In this document: positions 17,371 through 25,809 of the stretch, one piece after another
Layout: the number at the start of each line of letters is the position of its first letter
How positions within the stretch are numbered: position 1 is the first letter of the stretch
Assembly: GCA_045561055.1 (NCBI GenBank)
Contig: JBJKYL010000013.1
Coordinates: 186,001-250,000 of the forward strand
Direction of reading: 5' to 3'
Origin: SMWC01 sp045561055
Lineage (GTDB): Bacteria; Pseudomonadota; Gammaproteobacteria; Steroidobacterales; Rariloculaceae
Length of the DNA stretch: 64,000 nucleotides
Notes under the pieces: generated by a model
Seen by the model: only the letters and a program-made list of their open reading frames with translations
Database searches by the model: none
What the model was told of the DNA's origin: nothing
Program-made: the position numbers and the translations under genes

Positions 17371-18060
17371 CTATCCCAAATTTGGGCCAGCCCCGTATCC
17401 AAAGGGAGAAGTAAGAAAATCTCTAAGTTGTTCGGTTAATCCTTGACACGCTTGTGCTTGCGGTCTTGCTATCAACGGGATGGGAATAACAATAGCCGGC
17501 ATCACAGAACGGCCTAGGAAATCAGCGTAGATCGTTCCGGTAGAATTGAGTTCCTGAAGGTCCCAGATCGTAGCATCATAACGCGCGTCATCCTCCCACC
17601 AAGCGAGTCCCATACAGGCTGCACCGCCGACTCCTGCAGCACAGCTAATTCCACCGCCGCTCGCGGTCCTGTCGGTGGATCCGTCGAGCCACACGACGAA
17701 GCGAACGCCGGTATTTTCAACAGTATCTAGGACTCCAGGCCTTTCCAATAAAACAGTCAGATCGTTTGTGCTCAGCGGCGCTAGTGATGGTTCAAACCAA
17801 GGGTATAATTGATCTTCAAAATCGGTTGTGGAATAGACATCTAGTCCCTCGCTACCGTTTGCTAGTGCGTTGCTAATACAGTCGACGAATTCCACTTCCG
17901 CTTCGTGCGTCGCATGATGTTTGCGTGCAAGAATAACGACCCGTTCACCATCGGCTATCACGCTATCAGTTTGTTTATAGGGTTCCATCCGTGCTGTAAC
18001 GCCACAGGCGCTAATACCATTGATTATTACGAGGCAGAGGCACAATTTAAGTTTCATCAT
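17371..18060 (-). CDS. predicted lipoprotein, unknown function
   Basis: The frame is open from 18189, but the two adjacent ATGs at 18060/18057 give a clean lipoprotein signal peptide with lipobox GISAC, so the start is set at 18060 (229 residues). The mature part is acidic with several Cys and a Gly/Ala-rich stretch (CAAGVGGAACMGLAWW). There is no family I can name. It starts 4 bases after the stop of the upstream lipoprotein gene, so the two form an operon and may work together at the outer membrane. Confidence 0.65.
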   Translation of the reverse strand: MMKLKLCLCLVIINGISACGVTARMEPYKQTDSVIADGERVVILARKHHATHEAEVEFVDCISNALANGSEGLDVYSTTDFEDQLYPWFEPSLAPLSTNDLTVLLERPGVLDTVENTGVRFVVWLDGSTDRTASGGGISCAAGVGGAACMGLAWWEDDARYDATIWDLQELNSTGTIYADFLGRSVMPAIVIPIPLIARPQAQACQGLTEQLRDFLTSPFGYGAGPNLG

Positions 18061-18064
18061 AATG

Positions 18065-18718
18065 CTAATTTGTGACTGTGATTTCTGGCGGTAGAGCATT
18101 TTTATCCCGTCTCTCCTGTATCCAATATTCAACTTGCGGTAATTCACCGAAACGAGTTGAGACCGCCGCACCGACCTCGCGCATAGCAACTACTGTCGCT
18201 CGATTCAACGCCACCTCTTTATTTCCCAGTTCTGCCTTACCGTATCCACTCACGGGCCAGTCGGTCACAAGATCACCATCCGTGTCGAAGAGCTTTAGCC
18301 GGTATTGCATCCACACCTCCACGAACTCGTCATTCCCACCGACCGGCACATCGAATTCGAATTTCTCCAGTTCGGGTTGTAGAACCCCATCTAGTCGCGA
18401 GAAATCTGTAGAAGTAAGAGGGAAAGATTCGACGGGATAAGCCTCGAGAAACATCGATTGAGCAAGCCCATCAAGGAGATCCTGGTTGGCATCGCCGAGA
18501 AATATAGTCCATGTTGCCTGTCGCGGAATCTCCTCGAAATACTCATAGCGGACGAATAGTTCGTCGTAGATAATTCCAACGCGCACTGGTAGCGGTTCGA
18601 TGAGTGGTAGTGGAAAGTCGGTTTCGATATCAACTGACGACGCACAGCTGCCAAGAAAGCCGCTCGCCAAGCTAAAGAGCACTGATTTAATGACGCTGTG
18701 ATGGCGCTCTCTCTGCAT
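18065..18718 (-). CDS. predicted lipoprotein, unknown function
   Basis: The 217-residue protein begins with a charged n-region, a hydrophobic stretch (residues 9-24) and a lipobox FLGSC, so it is a predicted lipoprotein. The mature part is beta-rich (VRVGIIYDELFVRYEYF, KFEFDVPVGG, VWMQYRLKLFDTDGDLV) and ends in a helix. The pattern recalls small outer-membrane-associated lipoproteins whose family is unassigned; I do not name one. It heads a two-gene lipoprotein operon and is divergent from the haem/FG-GAP gene across a region that holds a perfect inverted repeat. Confidence 0.65.
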   Translation of the reverse strand: MQRERHHSVIKSVLFSLASGFLGSCASSVDIETDFPLPLIEPLPVRVGIIYDELFVRYEYFEEIPRQATWTIFLGDANQDLLDGLAQSMFLEAYPVESFPLTSTDFSRLDGVLQPELEKFEFDVPVGGNDEFVEVWMQYRLKLFDTDGDLVTDWPVSGYGKAELGNKEVALNRATVVAMREVGAAVSTRFGELPQVEYWIQERRDKNALPPEITVTN

Positions 18719-18802
18719 GATCTACATTGTACGGTGTGATTTAGGAAATAATAGATAAATTTGCCAGATCCTTATTATTTTCCATAATCTATCTACTTAT
18801 AA

Positions 18803-18833
18803 ATAGGACTAAAACTGAATTTTTTAGTCCTAT
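18803..18833. promoter_or_regulatory. perfect 12-bp inverted repeat in a divergent promoter region
   Basis: The arms ATAGGACTAAAA (18803-18814) and its exact complement (18822-18833) flank a 7-base loop. The repeat sits about 100 bases from each of the two divergent starts (18718 minus, 18935 plus). There is no T run after the stem, so an operator or RNA structure is more likely than a terminator. Confidence 0.6.
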
Positions 18834-18934
18834 AAGCTTACATTCTGGGGTTGTATTGTGGTTATCGGGTTGATGCACATATTAGGCGAGTTTAGACTTT
18901 TGCTTTGCGGACCCATTGAGGAAAGAAACTGATT

Positions 18935-20536
18935 ATGCCTCGGCTCGCAGTATTACTGATTATCGGGTTTATCGGTGCAGGTGGCATGGGCCTTTTGGCG
19001 CAGCGCTGGTTAATTGACTGGGAGCACGACCGTCTGATGGCTCAGGGGAAAACACTTTCTGCCCAGTACTGTAATGTTTGCCATATTGAACCCGACCCCA
19101 ACATTTTACCGAAACGAAGCTGGGAGGCGGCGCTTGGTTACATGGGCTACTGGTTGGGTATAAATGATATTGATTACCTTCAGGATCATCCTGAGTTTGC
19201 TCAACTCAATGTGTCGTCCCGTCACGAAGTGCTGGAACGAGAGAACGTATTGCCGACTGGTGCGGTTTTGTCGGAGAGTGATTGGGAGGCGCTTCGTACC
19301 TATTACATCGAGTCTGCACCGCATGAGTCGATGCCGCAGATCGAAAAGCCAGAACTTCGCTGGCAACTACCACGGTTTAATCTTTTGGAAACCGATTATC
19401 CGATTGTTAATGCTGTTACGACGCTCGTGCATGTTCGGGAAGGCACGGCGCAAATTTATATTGGCGACGGGGCTGCACAGACATTATCTATAGTCGACGG
19501 AGATGGGCGCATGCTCATGGAACCGACCCGTGCACCGAGACCGCTAACGCCGATCGATATTGAATTCGTTGATGAGACAGCTTACGTAGGGTCGATCGGT
19601 GATCTAATGTCTACTCGCCCCTCAAACGACCGACTAGCTCATATCGCGTCGGTCGATTTTTTCGGTCAGGAGAGGATCGAGGCTGAGTTTAGCGTCATCC
19701 TCGATGATTTGTTTCGCATGGCCGATATGAACGTTCTAGACCTTAACGGTGATGACCAGCTAGATTTCATTGTTTCGGGGTTTGGTAGCGTCGCGGGGAA
19801 TGTGGCTTGGTATGAGTCCCATCCCGATGGCATCTTCAAAGAACAGGAGCTTATTGCTCTCCCTGGTGCCGTAAAGACAGAACCCTACGACTTTAACGGT
19901 GATGGGTGGATCGATATTATTGTGTTATTAGCCGACGCTCGGGAAGGACTACATATTCTTGAAAACCAAGGCGACAACACATTCCAGCAACATACGATCT
20001 TTGAAACTCATCCGGCGTACGGCCACACATATTTCGAGTTGCAGGATTTCAATGCTGACGGCGCAATGGATGTGCTAGTCGTAAACGGCGACAATGTTGA
20101 TTCGGATCCTTATAACACGAATAAGAACTATCACGGGATCCGCATTTATTTAAACCGTGGGGACTATGAGTTCGAAGACGTATTCTTCTATCCTATGTAC
20201 GGTGCGTTTATAGCTAAAGCTGCAGATTTTGATGAGGACGGAGATCTCGATATTGTTGCTAGCGCGTTCTACCCCGATTTCTCTTCGGGATCACGTGAGT
20301 CGTTTACGTATCTTGAAAGTCAGGGTGGGTTCGACTTCATTCCTTATACAAATGGCCAAGTGATGCGTGGACGTTGGATGACCATGGATATAGGCGATGT
20401 CGATAGTGACTATGATATTGATATCGTTCTCGGTGGAGGCTACATTCCTACAGGTATGTTTGCGCACATGGATCTTTTTGATGATATGGTGGAGACAGCG
20501 CCGCCAATTCTTATCCTTAAGAACACGCTTCGCTAG
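18935..20536 (+). CDS. haem-binding protein with FG-GAP/VCBS repeats
   Basis: The 533-residue protein starts with a membrane anchor or signal peptide (residues 4-22), then a haem c motif CNVCH (47-51) in a cytochrome-like N-terminal domain. The rest is a beta-propeller of FG-GAP/VCBS repeats with calcium-binding-like loops: DLNGDDQLDF, DFNGDGWIDI, DFNADGAMDV, DFDEDGDLDI, DVDSDYDIDI. It is therefore an exported or inner-membrane-anchored periplasmic protein combining a redox cofactor and a propeller. The substrate is unknown. A GAGGAAAG ribosome-binding site precedes the ATG. Its stop is 8 bases from the convergent TonB receptor stop. Confidence 0.75.
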   Translation: MPRLAVLLIIGFIGAGGMGLLAQRWLIDWEHDRLMAQGKTLSAQYCNVCHIEPDPNILPKRSWEAALGYMGYWLGINDIDYLQDHPEFAQLNVSSRHEVLERENVLPTGAVLSESDWEALRTYYIESAPHESMPQIEKPELRWQLPRFNLLETDYPIVNAVTTLVHVREGTAQIYIGDGAAQTLSIVDGDGRMLMEPTRAPRPLTPIDIEFVDETAYVGSIGDLMSTRPSNDRLAHIASVDFFGQERIEAEFSVILDDLFRMADMNVLDLNGDDQLDFIVSGFGSVAGNVAWYESHPDGIFKEQELIALPGAVKTEPYDFNGDGWIDIIVLLADAREGLHILENQGDNTFQQHTIFETHPAYGHTYFELQDFNADGAMDVLVVNGDNVDSDPYNTNKNYHGIRIYLNRGDYEFEDVFFYPMYGAFIAKAADFDEDGDLDIVASAFYPDFSSGSRESFTYLESQGGFDFIPYTNGQVMRGRWMTMDIGDVDSDYDIDIVLGGGYIPTGMFAHMDLFDDMVETAPPILILKNTLR

Positions 20537-20544
20537 GTATTGAT

Positions 20545-22491
20545 CTATTGATTGTTTTTGCCTACGGACTTCTGAATAGAGAGGCGAACTCGCCGTTCGG
20601 TAGCTGGAAATCCAATTGCTTCTTCATAACTGGAATCGTTTAGGTTATCGATAGCTAGGTTTAGCTGTACCGAATTTTTTAGGCTCCAGGTGAAAGCTGC
20701 ATCTAGTTTCGAGTAACTTGGTAGTAATCTTTGTCCCGTTGGAATCGAAGTATCAATTCTTTCATCAATGTATTGCCAGGATAAATGCGAAGACAGTTTT
20801 TCCGAGATTCTCCAGGACAGTCCGACGCCCCCTCGAAAATTGGGGCGTTGGTTTAGAACTACGTTGCTATTGAGGTTTTGGATGTCAATATATGTGAGAT
20901 GAGCAGATAGTGAGACCGACTCAGTTGGGTCGTAACCGCCGCTGATGTCGATTCCGTTGATATCAACCTGACTGCGGTTAACAGTCTTGAAATTCATAAA
21001 GTCGAAGTCGATAAGATTTTCAAAGTGTTGTTGGAAAGCCGCAATCTGCCACTGCAGTGAGCTCTCCGGAGGCTGTAGTTCGAGGCCGAGTTCCCAACTT
21101 TTTGCGGTTTCTGGTCGGAGATTCGGATTTCCGACGAGGGGATCCGCAAGACCAAATAGGCTAGGGAGTTTAAAGGCATTAGCGTTTTCTAGGCGAATGC
21201 GTATATGTTCTCCGCCGAAGGCATAGTCGAATGTGATCTTTCCGGTCGTTACTCGGCTGGACATTTCCGTGTTATCTGTTCGAACTGCAGCGAGCACACC
21301 AATTCCGGTCGCAGCTCGATACCCGAGTTCTGCGTAGGCGCTTACCACTTCACGGGATAACTGGTAGCCTGTTGGCACGGTGATTCCCGGCGTAAAGTCA
21401 ATGTGTCCTGAACTTTCACCTATTTCCTGCTCAAAACCGAGACCGGCGGCAAGGTTGAGTCGTACCATGAACGCTGATTTGACGAACATATTTAACGCTG
21501 TTCGGGAGAAATGGTTATTGCTACGATTCGCTGGAATGGTTGAGTCAAGGCCAGGTGCGACACCCGGTGAGATGATTTTTTCGTGATGATCGTAATGAGT
21601 CGCCGACAAGTGGAGCTTCGAGTTCTTTGAAAGCTGCGACGTTAGTGTGATGCTTGCTGAATTGTCGTCCGATTCGCGTTGAGTCTTGTTTCGGATGACT
21701 GCCAGCACCGGTCCACCACTGCTATCGGGGAAGCCGCCCGCTGCTGTACTGCTGTGACGCGCATATATCGATACTGATGTAGAGTTGTTCTGGGTGAGGT
21801 CTAATTTAGCTATGATAGAGTTTCCGTCGAAGTTGTCCTGAGACCGACTATCGCCATCCTCTATAGCGCTTAATCCGACACTAAACTGGCTAGATTCTGC
21901 GATCGGGCCGCTAAGCCTTAGCCCGCCTCGCTGGTAGTTTCCGCTACCAACTTCTGCATTAGCGTTACCTGAAAATGTGTCAGTTCCGCCTCGCATAACG
22001 ATGTTTATGACGCCACTCAATGCGTCTGAGCCATAGACGGAGGATGATGGTCCACGAATGATTTCTATGCGTTCGATGTGATCAATATTCAGTGTCGTAA
22101 AGTCGAATGAACCGCCACGTGTATTTGTTGGGTCATTCATTCGTACACCGTCGATGAATACAGATGTAAAATTAGGTTCGCCGCCCCGAATAAATAATTC
22201 GCCGATATTTCCTCGGCTACCCGGCAGATTGACATGTAGCCCGGGAACGTCCGATAGTAGATCGAATGCGTTACTGTCGTTGCGCACTAAGATTTCCGCG
22301 GCATCGATTACTGTTGAAGGGCCGCTGAAAAGACGCTGGTTCGGAATACGGGTTCCAGAGACGACTAGTGTTTCCATCGCAGTGGATCTTTCCTGCGCGT
22401 CAATGGTTTGGGGTATCCACTGTGAAGAAAGCGTGACGATAAAGGTAAGAAGAAGTTTCAAGCTGAGTTGGCGACGATCGGTTGAGTCCAC
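20545..22491 (-). CDS. TonB-dependent receptor (BtuB-like)
   Basis: Outer-membrane active transporter. The TonB-box/plug start is at METLVVSGTRIPNQ, the plug holds DLLSDVPGLHV, GELFIRGGEPNF and IERIEIIRGPSSSVYGSDALSGVINI, and the barrel ends with the family-typical terminal strand VRLSIQKS. The frame is open up to an ATG at 22632, but that would overlap the divergent gene start and has no ribosome-binding site; a GTG at 22491 places a good signal peptide (LKLLLTFIVTL) at the N terminus, giving 648 residues. The ligand is not evident; there is no cobalamin riboswitch that I can see. Confidence 0.88.
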   Translation of the reverse strand: MDSTDRRQLSLKLLLTFIVTLSSQWIPQTIDAQERSTAMETLVVSGTRIPNQRLFSGPSTVIDAAEILVRNDSNAFDLLSDVPGLHVNLPGSRGNIGELFIRGGEPNFTSVFIDGVRMNDPTNTRGGSFDFTTLNIDHIERIEIIRGPSSSVYGSDALSGVINIVMRGGTDTFSGNANAEVGSGNYQRGGLRLSGPIAESSQFSVGLSAIEDGDSRSQDNFDGNSIIAKLDLTQNNSTSVSIYARHSSTAAGGFPDSSGGPVLAVIRNKTQRESDDNSASITLTSQLSKNSKLHLSATHYDHHEKIISPGVAPGLDSTIPANRSNNHFSRTALNMFVKSAFMVRLNLAAGLGFEQEIGESSGHIDFTPGITVPTGYQLSREVVSAYAELGYRAATGIGVLAAVRTDNTEMSSRVTTGKITFDYAFGGEHIRIRLENANAFKLPSLFGLADPLVGNPNLRPETAKSWELGLELQPPESSLQWQIAAFQQHFENLIDFDFMNFKTVNRSQVDINGIDISGGYDPTESVSLSAHLTYIDIQNLNSNVVLNQRPNFRGGVGLSWRISEKLSSHLSWQYIDERIDTSIPTGQRLLPSYSKLDAAFTWSLKNSVQLNLAIDNLNDSSYEEAIGFPATERRVRLSIQKSVGKNNQ

Positions 22492-22610
22492 GGGATTTCG
22501 CAGCCTCTGGTGTTTGGGTTGGTCATTGTAGCCGTATTGCTGAGTCGGGATTGCAGGTGCTAGATTGATATTATGAGCGATAATTAATACGTGGGATTGG
22601 TCGGAAAATA

Positions 22611-24155
22611 ATGGGAAAAAAAGATCCAGCATTTCGCGCTGAGGTAGTCGACAAAGCCTTCAATGCAGCTACAGCCGCTCATCATGCCGGTGACCGTGTG
22701 ACTGCTAAGCGCCTTTATCGAAAGGTTCTGAAGCTGCAGCCTCAGCACTTGAGAGCCTTGCGCCTGTCTGCGCTGCTCGTCCATGAATTGGGTGATGTTG
22801 AAGAAGCGGAACGATTGTTAAATGCCGCGATACGTTACTCCTCTATCGATGATTCCGGTCCGTTTGAAGATCTAGGCCTTCTTCATATGCAAAACGGGCA
22901 GCAAGAGAAGGCTGAGCCATTGTTACGGCGTGCCTTAAAAATAAAACCTGACAGCTTGACAGCTCTGAGTCGTCTTGGTTCGACATTGCTGACCTGTGGC
23001 CGTGGGTTGGAAGCTGTTGAGGTTTTTCGCCGAGCTCAGGAAGTAAAGGCTGACGATCCGCAGATCGGCTATGGCCTTGCTCATGCCTTACTGGAGAGTA
23101 AGGCATTCGATGATGCGATCTTAGCTAGTGATGAAATGCTTGGAGTTAAACCGGACGATGCGGCGATACTAACTATAAAAGGCGTCGCTTTGCTGCAATT
23201 GGAGCGGCTGGAAGAGGCCGAAGATGTGCTCGACCGTAGCGCTGAACTCAATGGCGAAGATATCAACACGTTGTTACACCTAGGTCGTGTGAGATTGGTA
23301 CGGAATGATTTTGAAAAGGCTATTGTAACTCTCGAGGAAGCAGCAAGACTCGCGCCGGACCTCGCAACAATTCATAGCCAATTGGCGAATGCACATGCGG
23401 CGAAGGGATCCCCTGATATCGCAGTTGAACTCTGTAATACGTTTTTAAAGCGAAACCCGACGTCCGCTGCATTGCTCTTAGTCAAAGCTCTGGCTTTGCG
23501 TGACGCAGGTAAAAACAACGAGGCGGACACACTTTTAGGGCAAGAGACGTTAGTGCAGACATCTCAAATTACCGTGCCGTCTCGTTACGGTAGTCTTGAA
23601 CGTTTTAATGCGGCGTTAGAGAAAATGGTTCGTGAGCATCCGTCTCTAGCACGGACGCATACGAATAGAGCTACGCGTAACGGAATTCAGACCGGGAGTC
23701 TCAGTGTTGAGTCACCCCCTGACATGCGGGCTCTCCTCAGTCTCGTCAATGGCATAGTGAGGTCGATGAAAGCTAATCTGACCGATGCCGGGCACGGTGA
23801 CCATCCTTGGGTACGCTATGCGCCGGCTCAATGGACCGTCAACTCGTGGGCAGTAATCCTTGAGGACCAAGGCTACCAACTATCACATATCCATCCAGAA
23901 GCATGGATGAGTGCCGTTTATTATGTTGCCGTTCCTGAAGATGGTGTGGGTCCCGATTACGGCGAGGATGGTTGGCTTGAAATTGGGCAGCCATCAGACC
24001 AGTTGTTTGCAAAGTCGGAAACGCCGCTACGTTCTATTCGGCCGGAGCCCGGCAAACTAGTAACTTTTCCTTCGTACACGTTTCATCGTACGAAGCCTTT
24101 TAATAGCGCTAAGCAGCGTATCAGTATTTCGTTCGATATCTTTGCGGAGCCCTAA
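22611..24155 (+). CDS. TPR protein with C-terminal putative 2OG-Fe(II) oxygenase domain
   Basis: The 514-residue cytoplasmic protein has a run of TPR repeats over about residues 15-300 (for example the LARALLLHM-type helices around 75-110 and 215-260). The C-terminal ~125 residues match the putative 2OG-Fe(II) oxygenase family: NSWAVILEDQGYQLSHIHPE, where the histidines fit the first iron ligands, SAVYYVAVPED, PGKLVTFPSYTFHRTKPF with the second His ligand, and RISISFD with the Arg expected to bind 2-oxoglutarate. The target is unknown. The gene is divergent from the TonB receptor. Confidence 0.78.
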   Translation: MGKKDPAFRAEVVDKAFNAATAAHHAGDRVTAKRLYRKVLKLQPQHLRALRLSALLVHELGDVEEAERLLNAAIRYSSIDDSGPFEDLGLLHMQNGQQEKAEPLLRRALKIKPDSLTALSRLGSTLLTCGRGLEAVEVFRRAQEVKADDPQIGYGLAHALLESKAFDDAILASDEMLGVKPDDAAILTIKGVALLQLERLEEAEDVLDRSAELNGEDINTLLHLGRVRLVRNDFEKAIVTLEEAARLAPDLATIHSQLANAHAAKGSPDIAVELCNTFLKRNPTSAALLLVKALALRDAGKNNEADTLLGQETLVQTSQITVPSRYGSLERFNAALEKMVREHPSLARTHTNRATRNGIQTGSLSVESPPDMRALLSLVNGIVRSMKANLTDAGHGDHPWVRYAPAQWTVNSWAVILEDQGYQLSHIHPEAWMSAVYYVAVPEDGVGPDYGEDGWLEIGQPSDQLFAKSETPLRSIRPEPGKLVTFPSYTFHRTKPFNSAKQRISISFDIFAEP

Positions 24156-24211
24156 TAAACAGTGCCTGGGAAGCTCAGCGGGCTTATAGCCAGAGTCTGT
24201 GCGCCCTTGAC

Positions 24212-25492
24212 TTAGCTTGCTCGTCGCCGCTGATCCCTCGAACGCTGACGTTGCTTGCCGCGATTTTTCGACGGACCGCTGTGTTTCTTATTTTTCAAGC
24301 TCGAGCGCCTACTAGTTGTTTGTCGCGAACGTCCGTTCGTGATGGGTGTTACTTTGATGCGCGGATCGGGTTCGTAGCCGGGGATAATCTCTTTTTCTAT
24401 CTCGCGTTTTAGTAATCGCTCTATTCCGAGTAATAGTTTTTTTTCGTCGACACAAACGAGCGACACTGCGTGACCTTTCTGACCAGCGCGTGCTGTACGG
24501 CCGATTCGATGAACATAGTCTTCAGCAACGTGTGGTAACTCGTAGTTAACGACATGAGGAAGCTTGTCGATGTCGAGACCACGTGCGGCGATGTCGGTTG
24601 CGACGAGAATTCGGACGGTACCCTCTTTAAACTCCTTGAGAGCGCGTGTTCGTGAGGCTTGCGACTTATTTCCGTGAATGGCGACGGTATTTAAGCCATC
24701 CTTAGAGAGCTGTTCGGCAAGCCGATTAGCACCGTGTTTCGTGCGCGTGAAAACCAGCACCTGGCGCCAGTTCTCGCTGCGGATGCGATGCGATAGTAAG
24801 GCACGTTTTCTAGCCCGATCAACGGGATGCGCTACTTGTGCTACACCCTCTGCCAACGCATTTCGCGTGGCTACTTGAATCTCGATCGGCGCATTCAATA
24901 AATCTGTCGCGAGACGTTTGATCTCGTTTGAGAATGTTGCCGAGAACAGTAAGTTTTGGCGCCTCCTCGGAAGTTTTTTAAGAATTCTTCGTATGTCCCG
25001 GATAAACCCCATATCGAGCATCCGGTCTGCTTCATCAAGGACGAGAATTTTTATGCGTGAGAGGTCGATTGTGTTGCGCTCTATGTGATCGAGAAGGCGG
25101 CCAGGCGTTGCAACGACAATGTCGGTGCCTTTTCGTAGTTTTGCGATTTGCGTATTAATGCTGACACCGCCAAAGATCACTGTGGCCTTGAAGGGTAGGT
25201 GGTATCCGTAGTCTCGTACGCTTTCCGCCACTTGTGCTGCGAGCTCGCGTGTTGGTGTCAGGATCAGAGCTTGAACGTGCCGTGAGCCGGAACTAGGCTT
25301 CTGCAAGCGTTGTAGGATAGGAAGCGTAAAGGCAGCAGTTTTGCCGGTGCCAGTTTGAGCACAGGCTAAGACGTCTGTACCGTCAAGGATGACCGGGATT
25401 GCTTGCCGCTGGATCGGGGTCGTTTGATGGTACCCTTTTTTATCGATTGCACGCAGCAGTTCGGCCGAAAGACCGAGTTCGTTAAACAGCAT
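24212..25492 (-). CDS. rhlE: DEAD-box ATP-dependent RNA helicase RhlE-like
   Basis: All helicase motifs are in order over 426 residues: the Q motif TTPIQRQAIP, Walker A AQTGTGKT (45-52), PTRELAAQV, GGVSINTQ, TPGRLLDH, LDEADRMLDMGF, FSATFS, then VFTRTKHGANRLAEQL, TDIAARGLDIDKLPHVVNYELP and HRIGRTARAG. The C-terminal ~50 residues are a basic RS/K-rich tail (SRRSSLKNKKH), as in RhlE-type enzymes involved in ribosome assembly and cold adaptation. The start MLFNELGLSAELLRAI is the usual family start. Confidence 0.93.
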   Translation of the reverse strand: MLFNELGLSAELLRAIDKKGYHQTTPIQRQAIPVILDGTDVLACAQTGTGKTAAFTLPILQRLQKPSSGSRHVQALILTPTRELAAQVAESVRDYGYHLPFKATVIFGGVSINTQIAKLRKGTDIVVATPGRLLDHIERNTIDLSRIKILVLDEADRMLDMGFIRDIRRILKKLPRRRQNLLFSATFSNEIKRLATDLLNAPIEIQVATRNALAEGVAQVAHPVDRARKRALLSHRIRSENWRQVLVFTRTKHGANRLAEQLSKDGLNTVAIHGNKSQASRTRALKEFKEGTVRILVATDIAARGLDIDKLPHVVNYELPHVAEDYVHRIGRTARAGQKGHAVSLVCVDEKKLLLGIERLLKREIEKEIIPGYEPDPRIKVTPITNGRSRQTTSRRSSLKNKKHSGPSKNRGKQRQRSRDQRRRAS

Positions 25493-25809
25493 TGATTTAA
25501 TACTCCAGAGTCGCCTGACCAGATGTAAGGCAGCGCCATACGTGGTTTCGGTCCAGGCTGGGAATTTTGTGGTTTCAGCAGTCGCGGAATTGCGAGGCCA
25601 AAAGGTTTAGCGCAGACCGATGTGCGCTAAGAGTGGCCGGACTATAACAGATATCTCGATAAAATAACGTGTTATGTCAAAAATATGTTACTAAATCTAC
25701 GGAAAATACACTTGGGTCTAAGTGGTGTATTGATTCACTCTATTGCTATAGTTCCATTTCATCGAGAGCTTTTGTATTGAATGCAAAGTTAAATTAACGT
25801 GTAAGTGGT
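25493..25809. other. gene-free divergent promoter region
   Basis: 317 bases separate rhlE and the metallophosphoesterase gene. I see no further reading frame or RNA gene. The right half is AT-rich and must contain the promoter for the metallophosphoesterase gene; no clear operator repeat is visible. Confidence 0.5.
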
